A stretch of 6,859 nt of DNA, from assembly GCA_030696235.1 (NCBI GenBank), contig JAUYSN010000451.1, positions 1 through 6,859 on the forward strand, read 5' to 3'. The notes beneath the pieces were generated by a model. That model made no database searches. It worked only from the letters and a program-made list of their open reading frames with translations, and was not told where the DNA came from. Position numbers and translations under genes: made by a program. Shown piece by piece: positions 1 through 6,859 of the stretch (its first letter is position 1; each line of letters opens with the position of its first letter). Source of the stretch: Sulfuricella sp. GTDB lineage: Bacteria > Pseudomonadota > Gammaproteobacteria > Burkholderiales > Sulfuricellaceae.

Positions 1-2
1 AT

Positions 3-167
3 CCGGATTGTAAATATGCGGTCTGGAACCCTCCCGTCGCCGAGCCCTGCCCAAAATGCGGCTGGCCGGTGCTGACCATCAAGACGACCAAGCGACGCGG
101 CACCGAAAAAGTTTGTCCGCAGAAGGAATGCGGGTATACCGAACCGGTTGCTGCTGCTGACGAATAA
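3..167 (+). CDS. topA: DNA topoisomerase I, C-terminal zinc-ribbon end (5' truncated by window edge)
   Basis: Only the last 54 codons are present; the reading frame is open to the left edge and stops with TAA at 165-167. The peptide is rich in paired cysteines: CKYAVWNPP, then PCPKCGWP, then VCPQKECGY. This is the pattern of the C4 zinc ribbons at the C-terminus of bacterial type IA topoisomerase I. The segment TIKTTKRRGTEKVCP is, from family knowledge, typical of betaproteobacterial TopA tails. The full enzyme relaxes negatively supercoiled DNA by single-strand passage, opposing gyrase; the zinc ribbons bind single-stranded DNA. The catalytic tyrosine and Toprim domain lie upstream of the window and cannot be checked. 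The gene converges on efp, with a shared hairpin terminator between them. Identity is inferred from the tail alone, so a TopA-like zinc-ribbon paralogue is not strictly excluded. Confidence 0.85.
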   Translation, partial: PDCKYAVWNPPVAEPCPKCGWPVLTIKTTKRRGTEKVCPQKECGYTEPVAAADE

Positions 168-182
168 CGGGTTCGTAATGCT

Positions 183-209
183 AAAAAAGGGGCCTGTGGC
201 CCCTTTTTT
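183..209. terminator. Bidirectional rho-independent terminator between topA and efp
   Basis: A run of six A, a perfect GGGGCC stem arm (189-194), a TGT loop (195-197), the GGCCCC arm (198-203) and six T (204-209). Because the flanks are A6 and T6, both strands read as a GC hairpin followed by a U tract. It lies 15 nt after the topA stop and 29 nt beyond the efp stop on the other strand, so it fits as the shared terminator of two converging units. Confidence 0.93.
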
Positions 210-238
210 ATTGCTCCGCGACTGCTATTTTCTGGATT

Positions 239-799
239 TCAGGCCGCGATGCGGCGTTTGAACTCACCGGTTCGTGTATCAATTTCGATCTTGTCACCAA
301 TCTCGCAAAACAGCGCAACCGGCAACTCAAAACCGGTAGCGACCTTTGCCGGCTTCATGACTTTACCGGAAGAATCGCCGCGTACAGCGGGTTCGGTGTA
401 AACAATTTCACGTACCACGGTGGTCGGCAAGTCAACAGAAATGGCTTTGTCCTGGTAGAAAACCACTTCGCAAGGCATGCTGTCCTCAAGGTAGTTAATG
501 GCATCCCCCAGATTTTCCTGTTCGACTTCGTGCTGGTTGTAATCAGCATCCATGAAGACATACATCGGATCTGCAAAGTATGAGTAGGTCACTTCCTTGC
601 GCTCAAGCTGCACCACTTCAAACTTATCGTCAGCCCGGTAAATAGCCTCGCTGGGGGAGTCGGTCAGGAGATTCTTCATTTTCATCTTGACCACGGACGC
701 ATTGCGGCCGGATTTGGTGTACTCGGCTTTAAGGACCACCATAGGGTCATTGCCGATCATGATTACGTTGCCTGGGCGGACTTCTTGTGCGGTTTTCAT
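239..799 (-). CDS. efp: Translation elongation factor P, arginine-32 type
   Basis: Cytoplasmic EF-P binds between the ribosomal P and E sites and helps peptide-bond formation at consecutive prolines. The 186-residue length is normal for the family. The KOW-like N-terminal domain (about residues 1-60) carries the tip loop [13 protein letters not shown] with Arg32 at the apex, where the lysine-type proteins have Lys34. Two OB-type domains follow (about 66-120 and 128-184), the last with the conserved [16 protein letters not shown] and [13 protein letters not shown] segments. Arg32 EF-Ps are activated by rhamnosylation by EarP (family knowledge), and that enzyme is encoded 44 nt upstream on the same strand. 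The ATG at 799 has a good AGGAAG Shine-Dalgarno (804-809; AGGA ends 6 nt before ATG). There is no clear room for an independent promoter in the 44-nt gap, so co-transcription with earP is likely. Transcription should end at the hairpin at 183-209. Confidence 0.97.
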   Translation of the reverse strand: MKTAQEVRPGNVIMIGNDPMVVLKAEYTKSGRNASVVKMKMKNLLTDSPSEAIYRADDKFEVVQLERKEVTYSYFADPMYVFMDADYNQHEVEQENLGDAINYLEDSMPCEVVFYQDKAISVDLPTTVVREIVYTEPAVRGDSSGKVMKPAKVATGFELPVALFCEIGDKIEIDTRTGEFKRRIAA

Positions 800-843
800 G
801 GTTCTTCCTGCAGAATATTAAAAATTGGGCGGATCAAAGCCGA

Positions 844-4384
<3,541 letters not shown>

Positions 4385-4389
4385 TTATG

Positions 4390-4405
4390 GGTTCCACGTG
4401 AAACA
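4390..4405. promoter_or_regulatory. parS: parS-like ParB-binding site
   Basis: The 16-mer GGTTCCACGTGAAACA matches the chromosomal parS consensus TGTTNCACGTGAAACA at every defined base except the outermost one (G instead of T). It is identical to the B. subtilis form TGTTCCACGTGAAACA at 15 of 16 positions and keeps the CACGTG core. It sits in the 31-bp dnaN-gyrB gap, close to dnaA and the candidate origin, which is where ParB loading sites are normally found. The site is noncoding and overlaps the Shine-Dalgarno-like GTGGAA of gyrB on the minus strand. ParB binding is inferred from the sequence match; parA and parB are not in the window. Confidence 0.87.
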
Positions 4406-4412
4406 ATTAAAT

Positions 4413-5534
4413 TTAAATGCGCATTGGCATGACAACATACTTGAAGCATTCATTATCGGGAATAGTGAATAACCCGCTACTGTTGGCATCACCAAACGAG
4501 AGAGTAATATAGGTGTTGCTTAGATTGGTCAGCACGTCCAGCAAATAGTTGACGTTGAAACCAATATCCAGTGGTTCCCCGTCATAGCTGATTTCGATTT
4601 CCTCTTGTGCTTCTTCCTGCTCATTGTTGTTACAAATTATGCGCAGGCTATTTTTTGTTAATACTAGCCTGACACCACGAAATTTTTCATTGGAAAGAAT
4701 GGACGCACGCTGCAGAGATTGTAGCAGGAGTAAACGATCAATTTGAATGTGGTTCTGATAGTCAGCGGGGATAACACGATTAAAATCCGGAAACTTTCCT
4801 TCTACTATTTTTGATACCAAAATTATATTGGCGAAAGAAAAACGAGTTTGATTTTGACCAATTTCAATGGTTACTTCTTCATCGTTATCGCCCAGCAATT
4901 TGATCAACTCTATAACCGTTTTTCGCGGCAGTATCACCTCCTGCGACGACCTTTCTGCAGTGTCCTCGGTATTTTCCTGCGGGGAACTAGCCATACCAAG
5001 TCGATGGCCATCTGTCGCCACAACCCGGAGCAACCTGCTTTCGACCACTAGCAATAACCCATTCAGGTAATAGCGTATATCTTGCTGAGCCATTGCATAC
5101 TGAACAAGGTTGAGTAGGTTCTTCAGGGTTTTCTGAGTTGTTTTTAAGTAAGACCGGTTTTCTCCGGAGGGGACCAATTTAGGAAAATCATTTGCGGGTA
5201 ATGTCTGAAGGTTGAAGCGGCTTTTTCCTACTTTTATTTGCAGTCGTGAATCATCTTTTTCCAGCGAAATTTGGGAGCCATCTGGAAAGGCACGACAGAT
5301 ATCCTGAAGTTTTTTTGCCGATGTGGTTATCAAAAAATCCGGGAGTTCATCCTGACAAATGGATGTCGCTGTAATCTGTATTTCCAAGTCTGTGGCTATA
5401 ACCGAAAGATTCTCGCCATTTTTTTCAATGAGAATATTGGAAAGAATAGGCAGAGTATGACGTCTTTCTACAATACCAATTACGGATTGAAGTGGTTTTA
5501 ATAGGGCATCCCTGTTTGTTTGAATTAATAACAT
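4413..5534 (-). CDS. dnaN: DNA polymerase III beta subunit (sliding clamp)
   Basis: The dimeric ring clamp that tethers DNA polymerase III and other clamp-binding proteins to DNA. At 373 residues it is close to the E. coli length (366). Three clamp folds are expected at about 1-125, 130-250 and 255-373. Seen features: the N-terminal NRDALLKPLQSVIGIVERRH and TLPILSN; TDGHRLG (174-180) of the peptide-binding pocket; SKIVEGKFPDFNRVIP (241-256); and the C-terminal MPMRI that completes that pocket. The frame is open to a TTG at 5570, but the ATG at 5534 is preferred: it gives the conserved start (MLLIQTNRDALL) and has an AGGA 8 nt upstream. The gene is noticeably AT-rich, like dnaA beside it. It lies 186 bp downstream of dnaA and 31 bp upstream of gyrB, consistent with a dnaA-dnaN-gyrB unit. 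Confidence 0.98.
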   Translation of the reverse strand: MLLIQTNRDALLKPLQSVIGIVERRHTLPILSNILIEKNGENLSVIATDLEIQITATSICQDELPDFLITTSAKKLQDICRAFPDGSQISLEKDDSRLQIKVGKSRFNLQTLPANDFPKLVPSGENRSYLKTTQKTLKNLLNLVQYAMAQQDIRYYLNGLLLVVESRLLRVVATDGHRLGMASSPQENTEDTAERSSQEVILPRKTVIELIKLLGDNDEEVTIEIGQNQTRFSFANIILVSKIVEGKFPDFNRVIPADYQNHIQIDRLLLLQSLQRASILSNEKFRGVRLVLTKNSLRIICNNNEQEEAQEEIEISYDGEPLDIGFNVNYLLDVLTNLSNTYITLSFGDANSSGLFTIPDNECFKYVVMPMRI

Positions 5535-5542
5535 ATATATAT

Positions 5543-5546
5543 TCCT
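5543..5546 (-). promoter_or_regulatory. Ribosome binding site of dnaN
   Basis: On the minus strand TTAGGAAT places AGGA eight nucleotides before the ATG at 5534, with an (AT)4 spacer. This site, with the family N-terminus, favours 5534 over the in-frame upstream TTG at 5570. Confidence 0.75.
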
Positions 5547-5587
5547 AAGACTAGTAATAAGCCTAATCAATTATCGGTATAGTGTGG

Positions 5588-5625
5588 TTTTTTCTTTATT
5601 AATCAATATGATAATATATCAACAA
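5588..5625. other. AT-rich tract, candidate DNA unwinding element
   Basis: 33 of 38 bases are A or T, including a T-run and ATAATATAT. It begins just beside the leftmost DnaA box-like site (5629) and lies on one side of the box cluster, where an unwinding element would be expected. No clear DnaA-trio series joins it to a strong box, so assignment rests on composition and position. Confidence 0.45.
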
Positions 5626-5628
5626 GGT

Positions 5629-5637
5629 TGTGGGCAA
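5629..5637 (-). promoter_or_regulatory. Weak DnaA box
   Basis: TGTGGGCAA reads TTGCCCACA on the minus strand, with two mismatches to TTATNCACA. It starts exactly 22 bp (two helical turns) from the perfect box at 5651 and has the same orientation. Both are preceded by AGGTT, which supports it as a low-affinity partner site. Confidence 0.4.
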
Positions 5638-5650
5638 ATGTGCTGAGGTT

Positions 5651-5659
5651 TGTGGATAA
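5651..5659 (-). promoter_or_regulatory. DnaA box, perfect consensus
   Basis: TGTGGATAA on the + strand is TTATCCACA on the minus strand, the high-affinity DnaA recognition sequence. It faces the box at 5698 in opposite orientation. Confidence 0.85.
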
Positions 5660-5697
5660 AATGGTATCAAAATTTCTTTGCCTGAAGAAAATAGGCT

Positions 5698-5706
5698 TTA
5701 TCCACA
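5698..5706 (+). promoter_or_regulatory. DnaA box, perfect consensus
   Basis: TTATCCACA, an exact match to the high-affinity DnaA box, 14 bp beyond the dnaA stop codon. Together with the oppositely oriented box at 5651 it forms an inverted pair. Confidence 0.85.
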
Positions 5707-5708
5707 TT

Positions 5709-5717
5709 GAATCCACA
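5709..5717 (+). promoter_or_regulatory. Weak DnaA box
   Basis: GAATCCACA keeps the ATCCACA core but differs from the consensus in the first two bases. It starts 11 bp (one helical turn) after the perfect box at 5698 and has the same orientation, as expected for cooperative DnaA binding. Confidence 0.5.
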
Positions 5718-5720
5718 GGA

Positions 5721-6859
5721 TTAGCTACGCAGAATTTGCAACAATATTTCAAAGTCCCTGCTAATTGTGGGATCGGAGTTTTTTAGTTCTGCAATTTTTT
5801 TGCAAGCATGTATAACGGTTGAGTGGTCACGCCCACCAAATGTATCGCCAATTTCCGGATAACTCAGTTGCGTTAATTCTTTTGCGAGCGCCATGGCAAC
5901 TTGTCGCGGACGAGCCACATTTCTGGAACGTTTCGGAGAAAACATTTCAGCAACTTTAATTTTATAGTAATCCGCAACGGTTTTTTGAATATTGTCCAGT
6001 GAAACCTGACGATTTTGAACAGCAAGCAAATCCTTGAGGGCTTCTTTCGCTAATTCCAGATTGATAGGATGTCCGGTGAATCGCGAATAGGCGAGAACGC
6101 GTTTTAGAGCACCTTCCAGTTCGCGCACATTGGAGCGGATCTGTTTGGCGATGAAAAAAGCGACTTCTTCTTGTAATTTTATTTCTTCGGCGCGAGCTTT
6201 ATTTAACAAAATTGCCACACGCATTTCCAGTTCGGGAGGCTCGATAGCAACGGTCAGTCCCCAGCCGAAGCGAGATATGAGGCGATCTTCCATCCCCGCG
6301 ATTTCCCTAGGAAAGGTATCGCAGGTGATGATTACTTGTTTGTGCGCTTCGATCAATGCGTTAAAAGCGTAAAAAAACTCTTCTTGGGTGCGATTCTTGC
6401 CAGCAAAGAATTGAATGTCGTCGATCAACAGCAAATCCAGAGAGTGGTAATATCGCTTGAAATCGTCAAAAGCTTTATGCTGGTAAGCGCGCACTACGTC
6501 TGAAACATAGCGCTCTGCGTGCAGATAGCTGATTTTTGCCTTGCTGTTTTGTTCTTGGACCAGATTACCGATAGCTTGTATTAAATGGGTTTTACCCAGC
6601 CCCACCCCGCCATAGACAAACAAAGGGTTGTAAGCGGTACCGGGATTTTCAGCGACTTGTATGGCGGCAGCCCGGGCAAGCTGGTTCGCTTTGCCAGTGA
6701 CAAAATTGGCAAAAGTGAACAAAGGGTTGAGGCGGGATTGGTCAGGTTTTGAATTTTGTCGAACGGGTGTTGCCGCTGCAACCATTGCGGGGTGTGTCGC
6801 GTTATTTTCTGGGGTGTCTGGCAGGGAAAGTACCAGCGACAGAGGTTCGGAAAAATGGG
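5721..6859 (-). CDS. dnaA: Chromosomal replication initiator DnaA (5' truncated by window edge)
   Basis: AAA+ ATPase that binds DnaA boxes, opens oriC and loads the helicase. The frame stays open to the right edge, giving 378 visible residues; an internal ATG at 6785 is not the true start. Upstream of it the peptide [13 protein letters not shown] resembles the end of domain I, followed by a short linker domain II. Numbering from the first visible codon: Walker A GGVGLGKT at about 83-90, Walker B LLLIDD at about 118-123 of the ATG-numbered peptide plus 24, box [21 protein letters not shown] with the arginine-finger candidates, and sensor 2 RELEGAL. Domain IV carries the signature [15 protein letters not shown] and [16 protein letters not shown], which contact the DnaA box. 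The C-terminus LLQILRS is intact and ends with TAA at 5721-5723. The missing part is roughly the first 70-80 residues of domain I, judging from usual length. Its proximity to DnaA boxes 3' of the gene suggests it reads away from a nearby origin. Confidence 0.98.
   Translation of the reverse strand, partial: HFSEPLSLVLSLPDTPENNATHPAMVAAATPVRQNSKPDQSRLNPLFTFANFVTGKANQLARAAAIQVAENPGTAYNPLFVYGGVGLGKTHLIQAIGNLVQEQNSKAKISYLHAERYVSDVVRAYQHKAFDDFKRYYHSLDLLLIDDIQFFAGKNRTQEEFFYAFNALIEAHKQVIITCDTFPREIAGMEDRLISRFGWGLTVAIEPPELEMRVAILLNKARAEEIKLQEEVAFFIAKQIRSNVRELEGALKRVLAYSRFTGHPINLELAKEALKDLLAVQNRQVSLDNIQKTVADYYKIKVAEMFSPKRSRNVARPRQVAMALAKELTQLSYPEIGDTFGGRDHSTVIHACKKIAELKNSDPTISRDFEILLQILRS

Larger units (their letters stand above)
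5535..5720. other. oriC: dnaA-dnaN intergenic region, candidate oriC
   Basis: This 186-bp noncoding spacer holds two perfect DnaA boxes (5651-5659 and 5698-5706), two weaker ones (5629-5637 and 5709-5717) and an AT-rich tract (5588-5625) on the dnaN side of the boxes. DnaA boxes next to an AT-rich unwinding element between dnaA and dnaN is an established oriC architecture, for example in Pseudomonas. The spacer must also carry any dnaN-specific promoter. The region upstream of dnaA lies outside the window and could contain more boxes or the main origin, so this may be the whole origin, one half of a bipartite origin, or a DnaA autoregulatory site. Confidence 0.6.

Noticed and set aside
4464..4472. 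AGTGAATAA, one mismatch from a DnaA box, in the dnaN 3' region
   Set aside because: It is a lone site in coding sequence with no neighbours or AT-rich tract; it is expected by chance at this length.
5552..5560. TAGTAATAA as a DnaA-trio element
   Set aside because: Trios should lie directly beside a DnaA box with only a short GC-rich gap; the nearest box-like site is about 70 bp away, and only three units are present.
5583..5591. TGTGGTTTT as a fifth DnaA box
   Set aside because: Three mismatches to the consensus; only the TGTG core is shared.
5576..5606. A dnaN promoter on the minus strand (TTGATT, 19-bp spacer, TATACC)
   Set aside because: Both hexamers are imperfect and the spacer is long; in such AT-rich sequence equally good combinations arise by chance. 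A dnaN promoter probably exists in the spacer but I cannot place it.

Overview
The window is the replication-initiation core of a bacterial chromosome, most likely from a betaproteobacterium. The gene order dnaA-dnaN-gyrB without an intervening recF, an EF-P of the arginine-32 type with its partner EarP, and a TopA zinc-ribbon tail of betaproteobacterial style all point that way. Placement below class level (for example Nitrosomonadales) would be a guess.

Layout from left to right: (1) the last 54 codons of topA on the + strand, ending at 167. (2) A strong symmetric hairpin at 183-209 that can terminate both the rightward topA transcript and the leftward operon. (3) efp (239-799, -), encoding translation elongation factor P. 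(4) earP (844 to about 2040, -), encoding the rhamnosyltransferase that modifies EF-P; its 5' end overlaps the gyrB 3' end and it has no ATG start. (5) gyrB (1991-4381, -). (6) A 31-bp gap that holds a near-consensus parS centromere site. (7) dnaN (4413-5534, -). (8) A 186-bp dnaA-dnaN spacer with two perfect DnaA boxes, two weaker boxes and an AT-rich tract, which is a candidate oriC. (9) dnaA (5721 to beyond 6859, -), whose 5' end, covering most of domain I, lies outside the window.

All five minus-strand genes are closely spaced and co-directional, reading away from dnaA, so they may form one origin-proximal transcription unit with internal promoters. DnaA opens the origin, DnaN is the sliding clamp, GyrB is the ATPase subunit of gyrase, and parS is the ParB loading site for origin segregation. 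EarP and EF-P form a separate module that rescues ribosomes at polyproline stretches.

I see no mobile element, CRISPR array, tRNA, rRNA or defence system, and no convincing undescribed system. The points most worth a second look are the parS site lying in the gyrB translation-initiation region, the helically spaced DnaA boxes, and the unusual earP start. No stretch longer than about 190 bases lacks a gene.
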